Source: Rhyzopertha dominica
Lineage: Eukaryota > Arthropoda > Insecta > Coleoptera > Bostrichidae
Direction: 5' to 3'
NCBI GenBank assembly: GCA_025024175.1
Contig: QCXZ01000137.1
Coordinates: forward strand, 20,150,001 to 20,214,000
Length of the DNA: 64,000 nt
Part shown: piece after piece, positions 10,756 to 22,162 of the stretch
How the letters are laid out: the number at the start of each line of letters is the position of its first letter
How positions within the stretch are numbered: the stretch's first letter is position 1
Translations under genes and position numbers: made by a program
The notes under the pieces: generated by a model
Databases searched by the model: none
The model's input: only the letters and a program-made list of their open reading frames with translations
What the model was told of the DNA's origin: nothing

Positions 10756-11812
10756 CATTCGACTATTGAAATAGCTAATTCCAAAGCCGAGCTGCGAACA
10801 GTCATACATTTAATAGAAAACCAATGGAAATATGAAATTTCTAGTCAGGCCTCTAACGACCTTCACATTACGAAGTGGATCAAAGTAACTATAGTTCCAT
10901 TGGCTGGTGACCTTAAACTATTAAAGGATTACCTAGTTGTTACTGCAAGGTTGGTAATGAGGGATATGGAAAATGATCTATCATCAATATCTTACACAAC
11001 TCTTGTAGAAACTGTATTTTGCAGACTTGCGCTCCTAAACAGAAGACGGCCTGGTGAGCTGCAAAGGATTTTGCTATACATTTATGAGAGATCTAAAGAC
11101 GAAAGTCAGACGCATGAGGAATTCGCTGAAGTAACTACCCCAACGGAAAAAATACTAATGAAAAAATTTTATAGGGTAGCAATTAGTGGAAAGAGAGGTA
11201 GCGGGGTTTCGGTTCTATTTAGTCCTGACGCATAGGAACATATAAATGTAATTTTAAAATTCCGAAAACAGTTTATTAAGGATTCGAACAAGTACTTGTT
11301 TGGTAACGTACGTACTTCCGAGCCTATTTGTGGATATAAGGTTCTGCGAANATATGCTAAACTGTGTAAAATCGTCTACCGGTTAATATATATATCAGGC
11401 ATTTAAAATATCAAAATTGCTCATACTGATGGAAAAAGGTGAAGCTGGTACATTTAAAGAGAAACCTTTAGAAGATAACTTACTTGCAGACACAAATGCA
11501 GAACCAAACGTGAGCAACGATGACGTAGCATTGGAACCAGATATTGCTGAAAATAAAATTTGTGAAGTTAGCAGTTCAGTAGTTACTGAAACTAAAAAAG
11601 AGCAAAGGAAGAAAAGGATTCTTGTGCCTTGGACTGATGAACAAAAGAAAGTTGTAAAAGAATATTTTTGCAAGCACATTAAGGACAAAAAACCACCGAA
11701 AAGAAACGAGTGCGAAAATATAAAGGAACTACATCCAAAGTAATTAAAAAATAAAGACTGGTTAAAAATAAAAGAGTTTGTTCAAAACATATACTCCATA
11801 AAATATGTGTGA
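10756..11812 (+). pseudogene. Tyrosine-recombinase-like protein, main part (copy 2)
   Basis: Continuation of the frame broken by the BEL element. Visible parts: a helical N-terminal segment with WKYEISSQASNDLH, then VPLAGDLKLLKDYLV, box I as LALLNRRRPGEL (near 11,026-11,060), the strand LMKKFYRVAISGKRGSGV, and a stop at 11,233. After a gap the frame resumes as LILMEKGEAGTF, an acidic linker, then a C-terminal DNA-binding-like domain (KRILVPWTDEQKKVVKEYF, KHIKDKKPPKRNECE). A stop at 11,741 is followed in frame by WLKIKEFVQNIYS up to TGA 11,810-11,812. The box II HxxR and LGH segment is missing between the two halves, so the catalytic site is incomplete even apart from the stops. Confidence 0.7.
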
Positions 11813-12340
11813 ATATTTGAGTTACACTGTTGTTTTACACTTTATGCTATCTGTAACGAAATACATTTTATTTACAAAATAAAATAATTACATTTATAAT
11901 TAATAGCTGCGCTTAGAATGTACATTTAATGTAACACCATTTATGAGTGTAAAACGCTGTAATATTCGAGATACTAATTGTGCCAAGACACTGTGTTATG
12001 CTTGGTTTGTTCTGGACTGTTTTATAAAACACCAGTATTCATATCCATGTCTTTTTTTAGCGTTATATTAAAATAAATTTTAGGAGTACACAAGGCCGTA
12101 AACATACACCTATTATATTTCTGGCAATTTACAGTTTGTCAAGATGACCCAAAAACTTGACAATCCAGAAAAGTACCAAAAATTTATTTGATCTCTACGA
12201 TTCCGTGTTTGTTTACTCTTAAAATCGAATTTAAGAAAATGCAAGATAACTACATCATTTATTATATTTTTAAGTACTGTCGAATTGTATTTTCTATTTG
12301 TGATGTTTCTATCTATAATAAATCACAAAGTAGAATTAAA
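11813..12340. other. AT-rich DNA, nothing assigned
   Basis: No coding or structural signal beyond AT richness. Confidence 0.5.
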
Positions 12341-12690
12341 ATATTGTAAGGCGCACTGTTTTACCGACGCCGACCCATAGTTACGATATGCCACCAGAGA
12401 GGGTGCGCCGCGAGGTGTTGCGGAAGTGCGCGTGTGCAACAACAGAAAGTGAGTGAACGAGCGGGCAACAGAGCGGAGCATTGCTTAACTTTACGCCGAA
12501 CCCTGTATTCAAATATAATGAATAAAAAAACCTTAAAGAGCAAGAAGTTTATGCTCAATGCTCAAACTCGTGTAGTATGGTTGTTTTGTGACTGCCATTC
12601 GCTAATTTTTCGTGCCTGTGCGTCAGATCGTAAACTGTAGCAACGGAAAAAGACGAGCGTGGTTATTGGCTCCGTAGTCGAGTCGATAGT
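12341..12690 (+). other. Possible gypsy 5' LTR or leader
   Basis: A more GC-rich block with AAATATAATGAATAAA inside lies just upstream of a gypsy gag. Its composition suits an LTR or leader, but no partner copy exists in the window and no primer-binding site is clear, so boundaries are only a guess. Confidence 0.25.
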
Positions 12691-13537
12691 GGAGAAATGG
12701 TCCAAGCATAAACAGTTACGCTAACGAATGAACAATTCCAGCAGCTGTTATCTGCTTTAAAGTAAACCAAGAACCAGAGAACGTGAGTGCTTCAGTAACC
12801 GCTCCACAAGGTGGTAGTTTCGCGAAGTGCTCCTCGAGGTTCGACGGTGCGAAAGGAAGTGACGTCAATGCTTTCATAGACGCTATCCAAATATTCAAAG
12901 ACTGTACAAATGTTTCCGATGAAAACGCTTTACGTGGCTTACCCTATGCCTTTAGATAGATTCACCGCTAGTTGGTGGCAAGGTGTGAAGACAACTGTGT
13001 TATAGTGGGATAATGCTGTCAAACTGTTAAGTAGCACTTATGGTCCAGCTAAACCTGCATACAAAGTGTATCGAGAGCTGTTTTCCAGTGAGCAAGACAT
13101 GAAGACGCCCATAGATATTTTCATATGCAAAGCTCGTTAGCTCAACTTCCTGAAAAGATGCTAACCGAAGAGATTCAGCTAGATATGGTATACGGATTAT
13201 TAAAAAACGAATAAGGGAAAAAGTTCTAAGAAATCAAGTAAGCAATTTTACAGAACTGTTGAAGAAAGCTCGCTTAATCGAAAATCTTTATGAAGAGATT
13301 GTGATGGGCGATAAAGCAAAAGAAGTTTCGAAGAAAATTCGCTGCTCGTTTTGCAAAATGTCTGGTCTTGATAGAGAAGATTGTCGTAAACTTGCTGCAC
13401 AGAAAGCCAAGTCTGCAGAAAGTGAACCAGCACGATCTACTGCTACGTCGACTCTACATACTCCTTCCAGCACACCAGTCAGCTGTTATGGTTGTGATAA
13501 ACCAGGTTATATGTGTTCCAAGTGTCCAACATGTACA
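12690..13537 (+). pseudogene. Ty3/gypsy gag, decayed, 5' of the foldback insertion
   Basis: Pieces in several frames give a gypsy Gag: LTNEQFQQLLSALK at the start, then FDGAKGSDVNAFIDAIQIFK, LDRFTASWWQGVKTTVLWDN, LLSSTYGPAKPAYKVYRELF, and a final good frame from about 13,200 (FTELLKKARLIENLYEE). Two zinc-knuckle-like motifs follow: CSFCKMSGLDREDC and CYGCDKPGYMCSKCPTC. The knuckles would bind element RNA during packaging. The frame ends at the left target duplication of the foldback element and resumes across it. Several stops and shifts lie upstream of 13,200. Confidence 0.7.
13532..13537 (+). repeat. Target-site duplication, left copy (foldback)
   Basis: TGTACA, matching TGCACA at 15,247-15,252 at five of six positions. 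Confidence 0.55.
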
Positions 13538-15246
13538 GTGTGAGCGAATAAGAGAGGTGGCCGGTCATATTTCATAAACCAGTAGCCCTAGAGCTTTGAG
13601 GTAAAACATTTCTTAAGTAAAGTGGCCAAGAGAAATTGCTGGAAAATATTTTCGAGTTTGTAAGGTGACCACTAGAGGGCGCTGTGGTACCTCCAAATTA
13701 CAAAGTTAATGTTTGTGTCATTTTTAGCCTAATAAATGTTTGCGGTATTAAAAATTTTAGGATTGTTTGGACTAAAATCTACCATTTTTGTTTAGAACAT
13801 TTTTTGTTAAATGTCAAATAAAGGAGTGGGGGCGGGTGAATATTAATATAGAAAATCGCTAATATTTCAGGTTTGGCTTGACCGATTTCAACCGACGCGG
13901 TGTCGTTTTCAAGAGCTTATGTGCCCTTATAAAAAGCAATTTTAAATATCAGAACATTGTTTGTGTGTTGACCGCAAGAGGGCGTTTTCTGAAGTTACTA
14001 CCTAAATATCAATTTTTCTAGTTATAAGTTATAAGGCTATTTACTTTATTAAATGAACTAACTAACTAAACTAACTAACTAAACTAAAGTGATGAAAACC
14101 GCACCATTTAAAAAATTCGATATTTAGGTAGTAATTTCAGAAAACGCCGTCTTGCGTTCAACACACAAACTATGTTCTGACACTTAAAATTGCCTTTTAT
14201 AAAGGTGCATAAGCTCTTTAAAATGACACCTCGTTGGTTGAAATCGGTCAAGCCAAACCCAAAATATTAGCGGTTTTCTATATTAATATTCACCGGCCCC
14301 CACTCTATTTGACATTTAAGAATAAAATGTTCTAAACAAAAATGGTAGATTTTAGTCCAAACAATCTTAATAGCTGGAAAATATTTTCGAGTTGGTAAAG
14401 TGACCACTAGGAGGCGCTGTGGCATCTCCAAATTTACAAAGTTAATGTTTATATCATTTTTAGCCTAATAAATGTCTGCGGTTTAAACATTTTAAGATTG
14501 TTTGGACTGAAATCTACCCTTTTTGTTTAGAACATTTTTTGGTAAATGTCAAATAATGGGTTAGGAGGGGCGGGTGAATATTAATATAGAAAATCGCTAA
14601 TATTTCAGGTTTGGCTTGACCGANTTCAACCAACGAAGTGTCATTTTCAAGAGCNAATNTGCCTTTACAAAAAGTAACTTTAAGTGTCAGAACACAGTTT
14701 GTGTGTTGACCACAAGAGGACGTTTTCTGGAATTACTACCTAAAATCGATTTTTCTCGAAATTTTTAAATGGTGCGGCTTTCACCATTTAGGTAGTAACT
14801 TCAGAAAACGCCTTCTTGCGGTCAACACACAAACAATGTTCTGACACTTAAAATTGCTTTTTATAAGGGCACATAATATCTTGAAAACGACACGACACCT
14901 CGGTTGAAATCGGTCAAGCCAAACCTTAAATATTCGCGATTGTCTATATTAATATTCACCCGCCACCCACTCCTTTGACATTTAACAAAAAAATTTTCTG
15001 AAGAATGGTAGATTTTAGTCCAAGCAATTTTATAATGTTTAATACCGCAGACATACATTACGCTAAAAATGACACAAACATTAATTTTGTAATTTAGAGG
15101 TACCACATCTAGCGGTCACCTTACAAACTTGAAAATATTTTCCAGCAATTTCTTTTGGCCACTTTACTTAAGAAATTTTTTACTTCAAAGCTCTAGGGCT
15201 ATTGGTTTATGAGATCTGATTGGCCACCTCTCTTATTTGCTCACCC
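13538..15246. mobile_element. Foldback-type element made of four alternating inverted units
   Basis: The outer ends are inverted copies (GTGTGAGCGAATAAGAGAGG on the left; the right end reads GGGTGAGCAAATAAGAGAGG in reverse complement) and match for several hundred bases. Inside, the same ~300-450 bp unit occurs four times in alternating orientation: plus 13,538-14,050, minus 14,095-14,370, plus 14,371-14,770 and minus 14,775-15,246. The unit includes TGACCACTAGAGGGCGCTGT and GGCTTGACCGATTTCAACC. A (CTAA)n tract (about 14,057-14,088) lies between the first two units. No coding capacity. The frame of the host gypsy is restored when the element and one six-base duplication are removed. Confidence 0.8.
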
Positions 15247-15252
15247 TGCACA
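15247..15252 (+). repeat. Target-site duplication, right copy (foldback)
   Basis: TGCACA, directly followed by the resumed gypsy frame (EIASLEFCEV). Confidence 0.55.
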
Positions 15253-15873
15253 GAGATTGCTTCGCTAGAATTTTGTGAGGTGAATGCTCGTCCAATAATG
15301 ATGATTGACATTCTTGGTATGAAAGGAACTGGTATCGTCGACACAGCAGCAAAACAAAGTGTTTCCGGACAATCCCTATACAAAGCGCTAGTAGATAAAG
15401 GACAAGAAGTTTGGACAGAGACGCTAAGTATTCGATTAGTACATGGAAGCAGTAAAACAGATCAAATTCTCGTGACGTGTGTCAATGTACTTCTTCAAGG
15501 TCGTACTATTCCAACTACGATAATTGTCCTTCCAGAAGCAAATAATACCCTCCTTGGTGTTGACTTCGTTATAGATGTCAAGCTAAGTATCAGCATTTCT
15601 AATCGTTCGTGGAATTTTGTTGATCAACCCAATCAAGAACACAAACTTTTACTCGAAGACTTCTCATCCAATCCTGCTAATCTTGAATTACATCCTGTGG
15701 TAGTCCTGCGCTGCGACGCAGGTAACTCGTTATCCGTGGACGAGAGGAAACGCATCTCTTCAGTATCGTACGAGATCGCCAAACTAGATCAGCAAGATTC
15801 TCCTTTGGGTGTTTACCACGTATCCGCATTGACACATTGTTTGCACAATATAAATATTTTCGCACATATATAG
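15253..15873 (+). pseudogene. Ty3/gypsy protease region
   Basis: A single open frame continues the gypsy gag-pol after the foldback. It reads RPIMMIDILGMKGTGIVDTA, so the retropepsin catalytic triplet is D-T-A in place of the usual D-S/T-G. The flap and C-terminal strand follow (TTIIVLPEANNTLLGVDFVI). Some downstream residues (NSLSVDERKRISSVSYEI) may be linker before the reverse transcriptase. RT, RNase H and integrase are absent because Helitron sequence follows. The exact junction, somewhere in 15,780-15,880, could not be placed. Confidence 0.65.
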
Positions 15874-15882
15874 CTAAGTGTA

Positions 15883-17740
15883 CAAGAGGTTTACGAACAA
15901 CAACGACTAGCACAACAACCTGCTCCTAACTACACGATCAAATTTGTTGGACCACATCGTGTCAGGCTTAATAGGGAATACGATTTGCCCGAAACAAATG
16001 AAATAGCCTCGATCATGCCCTACGACCCAACGTTGCCGCCAAAAACTCAAGTGTGGGTCCATCCTTTGGATCATGACGGCGGTCTTAGACAAATCATACC
16101 CAACAATGAAATAACTGATCCGTTAAGCTATCTATTGCTGCTTTCTCATGGAACATAGCTGGAGTATGAATATACCGCTCGCCAGTCAAAATAATGAGCG
16201 AGTCAGAGAAAACATGTCCGTATGTGAATTCTACTCTTATAGATTCGCTTATCGCGACACTGACGACAGTTTCAATATTATGGACAGAGGTGGAAAACTA
16301 CTACAACAATACATAGTGTTTGCTTATGTGAAAATCGAAAAAAATCGATTAAACTTCATCAGACACAACCACGACAAATTAAGAGCCGAAGAATATGTCG
16401 GCCTTAGAGATTACTTGACTCACAGAGCTGAAAAAGCAGCCGTGGAACTGGGAAGAAGAATAATCCTTCCAAATAGTTACGTTTTGTCTCTCAGATATCA
16501 ACTAGAAAAATTCCAAGATGCTCTAAGCATAACGAAAGAGAAAGGATATCCTCCAAGTTTGTTCATTACAACGACAACAAACCCTAACTGGACTGAGATA
16601 CATTTGTTAAAAGGCGAACAGCCGAGCGATCATCTCTTTTTAGTGAATAGTGTTCAATCTTAAACTGCAACAGCTAATGAAAGATCTCACTTGCATGTTA
16701 TTGAGTATCATAAAATAGGTTTACCACATGCACATATTATTATATTTCTTCGCAACGAAGACAAATTAAACGACCCAGAGAAAATTCATCAGCTGATAAG
16801 CGCTGAGTTACCACACCCAACCGTCGAACCAGAGACCATGGGGAACGCATAATCCAAGAGAAACGTGTATGGTAGATAACGGCATTTGTAATAAAAAATA
16901 CTGGTGCAATCAAACAACTATACGTGACGGTATCATAAACTATCGTCGAAGGAAAAACGGCAGAACTATTGAGATACGCCGAAATAATAGACGGTATGTT
17001 GTATGTTGTTAACAAACCATATGTGGTACCGTACAACCCATATTTATTAAAGAAATATAAAACGCACATCAACGTCGAAGCCCCTCCACAACATTGGCAA
17101 CGATAAAATATTTGTTCAAATATTTTTTCAAAAATCCGACCGCAGCTACGGCACATATGATAGACCGAAATGCTAAACTACATCATGACGAGATAGAAAA
17201 TTTTATCTCTGTAAGATATATGACCCCGACAGAGGCTAGTTGGCACATTCTGCAGCTACCGATGAATAAACTATCTCTTGTAATAGAGAGATTACCCGTA
17301 CACTTGCCAGAAGACAGCGAGTGATATTTACAGAAGTGAATACAGAACCACGCCACACGAAGCTAACCAGATGGTTCGAACTGAACGTGAGAGACCCGAA
17401 TGCTCGCCAGTATTTGTATACGGAAATTCCCAGGCATTACACCTGGAAATCTACGGGTTGGGCGGTTCGTCAAAGAGGTCACGACAAACTCATCATTCCT
17501 CGAATGTATAACGTATCCATAAGATACAGGGAATTATATTATTTACGTTTGCTCCTATTACACGTACGAGGTGCACGATCCTTCGAAATGTTACACACTG
17601 TCAACGATCAAGTTTGTGATACTTTCGAGGAGGCGTGTCGTCAACGCAACTTGCTTGCAGACGACCAAGAATGGATAAGATGTCTCCAAGAAGCGAGCGA
17701 ACGGAATATGCCGAGCCACATCAGATCGATGTTCACCTAA
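15883..17740 (+). pseudogene. Helitron replication initiator (Rep) part, decayed
   Basis: In order: a conserved pre-Rep segment (REYDLPETNEIASI and DPLSYLLLLSHG), then the Helitron-like N domain at 16,148-16,663 (QQYIVFAYVKIEKNRLNFIR, LRAEEYVGLRDYL, PPSLFITTTTNPNWTEI). The HUH motif PHAHI is in the frame at 16,724-16,738, with the two His codons at 16,727 and 16,733. MVDNGICNKKYW, INYRRRKNGR and YLFKYFFKN follow, then VRYMTPTEASWHI and RLPVHLPE. These are the single-strand nicking and joining domains of rolling-circle Helitrons. Stops and frame changes at about 16,660, 16,850, 17,040 and 17,320 make it a pseudogene. Confidence 0.8.
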
Positions 17741-19233
17741 ATACTAATTTTTGATGAAGTGGATGATTCCGTAAGACTATGGGAAAGATTCCGTATTCAT
17801 TTCATAGATTTCTTACGTTCGAACAACGAACAAGTAGCTGAGACCAAAGCGCTACGTCACATACAATATATATTGATGGTGAACAGTAGACGCCTGGCGG
17901 ATTACCGTCTCATGGAACCCCCAGAAAACATACCCGTGGGTATAAACGATCCTATAGACGTACAATAAGAAGCACGACTTGCAGAAAACATGCAAGCATA
18001 AATGAACGACGATTAATGTCAAGTGTCCGATGCCATCATGAATGCTGTAAATAACGACGACGAGCAAGAAAGGTTCACAGCAGATTTATGCTAGCAGTTC
18101 CCGTTTTACCGGATTCCACGTCTTCAATGAGACCGAATTCGCAACACGCAGAATATCTAAGAAACGCAAAGCTGATGATTTGCGATGAAATCAGTATGGT
18201 AACTATATTCAACTTGATAGACAAAACTTTACAACACATTTGTCGAAACAATAGACCTTTCGGAGGCAAATGCGTAGTTGAAGGTGGCGATTTCAAACAA
18301 TGCCTAACTATATAATTATCAACGCCGACCGCGCCACAACTGTGATACATACTGTGAAATTCAGTCAACAATGGCAATTCTTCCAAGAAAAACACTTAAA
18401 AATGAACATGAGAGTTAATCAAGACGAACGAGAGTTTGTCCAATGGTTGGCATTATTAGGAAACGGTCGATTACCTACAACACAGATAGGTAACATGACT
18501 GATTTNATAGACATACCTGAAGAATGTGTTATCGACAATGAAAGCTGTTTTGGCAATATTCAAAGAGGNGATATTCCAAACGAAGCCATCGTAACACCAA
18601 TCAACGAAGACGTATATAAAATAAACGACGCTGTATTAGAACATCTAGAAGGCGAAGAAACGGTCTATCACAGCATAGACTCGGTAATATCTGACGACAA
18701 AATAGAGATCGATCAGTATCCGCCGGAATTTTTGAATTCCATAGATCCATCTGGATACCCACCCCACGCCTTACGTCTCAAAGAGGGATACATCGTGATG
18801 CTTTTGAGAAACCTCAACGTGAGGAACAACTTATTCAATGGCACGAGATTGGTAATCAACAGACGGACAAAATTATTTAGAAGCACAAGTGATAGACACG
18901 ACAGGTCGATTAACCGATCAGAAAGTTTTTCTACCCACAATAGATTTGCAGACAGGTGACACTAGATATCTGTTCATTTTGAAACGCAGGCAATTCCCAA
19001 TCAAACTAGCCTACGCCATTTCCATTAACAGGAGCCAAGGGCACTCATTAGATTTTATTGGAATTTACCTTTCGAATCCAGTATTTTCTCATGAACAGCT
19101 CTACGTAGCCGCTTCAAGAGTAAGAACCAAAAACGGTCTCAAATTTGTAGTTGTCAACACAAGAACTCATGGTATTCTATTGGCCGATCGTAAAACGTAC
19201 ATGAAAAATTTGGTATACAGAAAAAATCTGTAA
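17741..19233 (+). pseudogene. Helitron PIF1-like helicase part, Walker A deleted
   Basis: The helicase half continues with HIQYILMVNSRRLADYRLME, then SDAIMNAVNN near 18,027. At about 18,070-18,090 the sequence jumps to VPVLPDSTSSM, so the P-loop (GxGKT) and the segment after it are deleted. Walker B is present (AKLMICDEISM, about 18,166-18,198), as are GGKCVVEGGDFKQ, LRLKEGYIVMLLRNLN, and after a frame change the terminal motif AISINRSQGHSLDF with YVAASRVRTKNGLKFVV. ATP hydrolysis would be impossible. The stop is at 19,231-19,233. No Helitron 3' hairpin with CTRR end was identified. Confidence 0.8.
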
Positions 19234-19309
19234 GTATGTGTACTCATAAATTTAGATGTTCCATACTGAACATTATAAATAGTGCACTAAATTTATTGTA
19301 AATGAGCTA

Positions 19310-19575
19310 TTGCACTTTTTTCATTTACTTAAAACCCCGGTCGGTATGTATAGAAACCGAGTTACGCTAGGTGTGTACGAAAATACGATACCGTTGCGCT
19401 GGTTACAATTACTGAGCCATTCCTCAGTCGTCTCTGACGCCCCAGGGAGAGCATCTTACGACATGCTGCCTCTCAATGGAGAAATCTCCAGGAATGCATT
19501 TCATATTTTGGAATGTGATTCCATAGGAATCATACGCGGATACCTCACACACAACGCTAAAACACAACACATCAC
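19310..19575 (+). pseudogene. Unidentified ORF, interrupted by a hAT MITE
   Basis: An open frame reading PVGMYRNRVTLGVYENTIPL, then RWLQLLSHSSVVSDAPGRAS and IGIIRGYLTHNAKTQ runs up to the left end of the MITE. It resembles genuine protein but I do not recognise it. On the far side of the MITE and of the DD41D element the sequence stays protein-like (IKIIRPGMQTDK, then after the mariner VQYSKIFTDKISNNAP and a stop at about 21,256). It is one base out of frame across the MITE but in frame across the TA of the mariner. It could be an accessory gene of the adjacent Helitron or an unrelated gene. Confidence 0.35.
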
Positions 19576-19851
19576 CATGGGCGTAGCCAGGGGGAGAGGT
19601 CTTGGGGGGAACTAATACCCCCCCAAACTTATAGATAGCCCCTCTAAAATATTTCTCAAGGCTTAAATATAATAATTTATTTATATGTATTGCTTTACAT
19701 TTTTAAACAAGTAAAACTGCCATCGCCAAAATTGCTTCCACTGAGAGGGTCAACTTCAATAATCAATGTTTTATTATCTATCGGAAATAATTATTATTTC
19801 TACTCGAGGTACTTAAGTCACCACTAAAAGATTATGTTAGCTACGCCTATG
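19576..19851. mobile_element. hAT-type MITE (copy 1)
   Basis: A 276-bp element with short inverted ends: CATGGGCGTAGC on the left and, in reverse complement, CATAGGCGTAGC on the right. Flanks CACATCAC (19,568-19,575) and CACGTTAC (19,852-19,859) agree at six of eight bases, fitting the 8-bp duplications of hAT elements. A G-rich and a C-rich run lie near the left end. It is the same family as 29,964-30,235. Confidence 0.6.
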
Positions 19852-19918
19852 CACGTTACACAACAAAACCAATTAACACAATAAAAATCATCCGACCGGG
19901 AATGCAAACGGACAAATA

Positions 19919-21203
19919 CAGGGTGGGCCATCTAACGTTTGCATTTTGAAGTAGTGGTTATTTTGAGTTTGGCAACACTTCTGTCATTCGTGCTATGACA
20001 GAAATTTAATTTAATATTTGACATTTACGAAATGGGTCGCTTTACGCTTGAACAAAATTGGGAAATATTGAAAACTTATTTCCAAAGTGGTGAATCTTCT
20101 GTCCAAACTGTAAGAAATTTACGTGGAAAATTCAGTAGAAATGAAATGCCTTCACGACAATTTGTGGATCAATTTGTCAAGCGAGTTCGTGAAACTGGAT
20201 CGTTATTGAATAAACCAACACATTTACGTTCTTGTCCAGTGCGTACAGCTGAAAACATTGCTGTTGTTGCTCGTAGTGTGCGTGAACAACCATCAACATC
20301 GTTCTCAAGAATTGAACATCTCTCGCACTTCTCTCAGGAGAATTTTGCATAAAGATCTCGGTATGAAAGTCTACAAAGTTCAATTAGTCCAAAAAATAAA
20401 GCCTCATGACCATCCAATGCGTTTTCGATTCGCAGAAGGGGCTGAAGATCGTTTAGCTGAAGATGAGCATTTTTACCGAAAAATCGTGTTTTCAGATGAG
20501 GCTCATTTTCACCTTGCAGGCTATGTCAATAAGCAAAATTGCCGTATTTGGGGATCAGAAAATCCACACGTGATTGTTGAGCAGCCAATGCATCCACAAC
20601 GAGTGACTGTTTGGTGTGGATTTTGGTCAGGAGACATCATTGGTCCATTTTTCTTCGAAAATGATGAAGGAGCCACCGTTACTGTCAATGGAAATCGTTA
20701 CCGTGCCATGCTCAACGAATTTTTGTTTCCAAAATTTGAAGAGATTGGCATGGATGATGTTTGGTTTCAACAGGATGGTGCCACTTGCCATACAGCCAAC
20801 ATAACCATCGATCTTTTGCGAACTGTTTTTGAAAATCGAGTAATTAGCCGAAATGGTGATGTGAATTGGCCATCTCGCAGCTGTGATATGACACCGTTGG
20901 ACTATTATTTGTGGGGTGCCGTTAAAGATAAGTGTTACGTGAACCATCCAGATACTATTGAGGCTTTGAATCGAAGTCGCCATTCATGAAATTGAAGCCC
21001 AAACAATCGAAAATGTACTGAAAAATTGGGTTGATCGGATGGGGTACTGCAAAACCAGCCGTGGTAGTTATTTGAATGATGTCGTATTTCATTCATAAAT
21101 GTAAAAGTTCAATCTTTCTAATAAACTTATAACTTTGAAAAAATATTCATTAATTTTTTATTTATAGCCGATCAAAAATGCAAATTTTATATGGCCCACA
21201 CGT
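19919..21203 (+). mobile_element. Mariner-type element, DD41D, defective
   Basis: TA (19,917-19,918 and 21,204-21,205) flanks inverted ends that share GTGGGCCAT and TTTGCATTTT. The interior encodes a transposase with at least two frameshifts. About 1,285 bp, a normal size for a complete mariner. Confidence 0.75.
20032..21098 (+). pseudogene. DD41D mariner transposase, frameshifted
   Basis: ATG at 20,032 begins MGRFTLEQNWEILKTYFQSG, an N-terminal helix-turn-helix, followed by PSRQFVDQFVKRVRETGS. The frame shifts near 20,310, then reads ISRTSLRRILHKDLGMKVYK and the catalytic blocks VFSDEAHFHL, FQQDGATCHTA and PLDYYLWG. I count 41 residues between the second and third Asp, which gives DD41D. 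A second shift near 20,970 precedes IENVLKNWVDRM and SYLNDVVFHS, with the stop at 21,096-21,098. All three Asp remain, but the two shifts rule out a working protein. It is related to the intact copy at 28,664. Confidence 0.8.
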
Positions 21204-21587
21204 TACAAAGTTCAATACAGTAAAATATTTACTGATAAAATATCAAATAATGCACCTTAAAGGTGCCAATAAACAAAAATTCTTAAATTCTATACAAACA
21301 CATCTATTTATTATTCTAACATTAGCAATTAATATCAATAATACCATGTAACATATCCGTATAATACTGCCGTAAGAAAAAACATGTCCCGCTGGAGTTA
21401 ACGGTAACTGTATTTTATGCTTATATAATTACTGATAATAATAATCACACTTACTATATGTACAGGTTATAAAAATCACCAAAATTTCAAGTGAATAATA
21501 AATAACTACCGTATGGAATGAAATATTAATCGATTACCAAATAGTAAGTACTACAATTTCGTTTATTATTATTACTAAAATGAATAA

Positions 21588-22150
21588 TTTCCAGAAATTT
21601 GCAAATCCTTGATGTATCGATCAATATGAAGAGGAAGGAAATTACCAATAACATCATTGAAATGTGTACATACATTCTTCAAACCACTATCTCTTAAAAC
21701 TGCACTACTAAACCGTATGTAATATTTATAACTATAAAATATGTTATTTTTGTTACTTGCAGATTTTCAAATCCACAGTTCACATTTTGTTATCGTTAAC
21801 AGAGGAACAATATATCAACGACTTAGTAAGACTACATATTTCACATGTCCATTATAAAGATTAATAATTGTTCTTCTATACATATTACGTACATATTATA
21901 TAATTTTCAGAACCGGAAACCAATATAACAAAATATAAACCTCGCATTCCCCAAAAAAACCAGTTGACTATGAAAAGTAAACCAAAGCAATAAAAACAAT
22001 TATTGAGATTTGAAAATGCCAACAGTCATACCTTCTTTACAACTATGATAAACGGGAGTAGAAAATGGAAGGTAAAGTCGACCGAGTGTTACGTGATGAA
22101 CATTCATAGAAGGTAATTTTATTATATAAACTATTATAAAAATCTACAAC
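21588..22150 (+). other. Exon-like pieces, uncertain
   Basis: Three pieces follow good acceptor sites. One after TTTCCAG (about 21,596) is open for ~36 codons (INMKRKEITNNIIEMCTYIL). One after TTACTTGCAG (about 21,763) is open for 21 codons and ends at a GTAAGA donor (STVHILLSLTEEQYINDL). One after TTTTCAG (about 21,911) gives KPRIPQKNQLTMKSKPKQ. They could belong with the modules at 22,163-23,333. I do not recognise a protein. Confidence 0.25.
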
Positions 22151-22162
22151 TAATTTTTTCAG

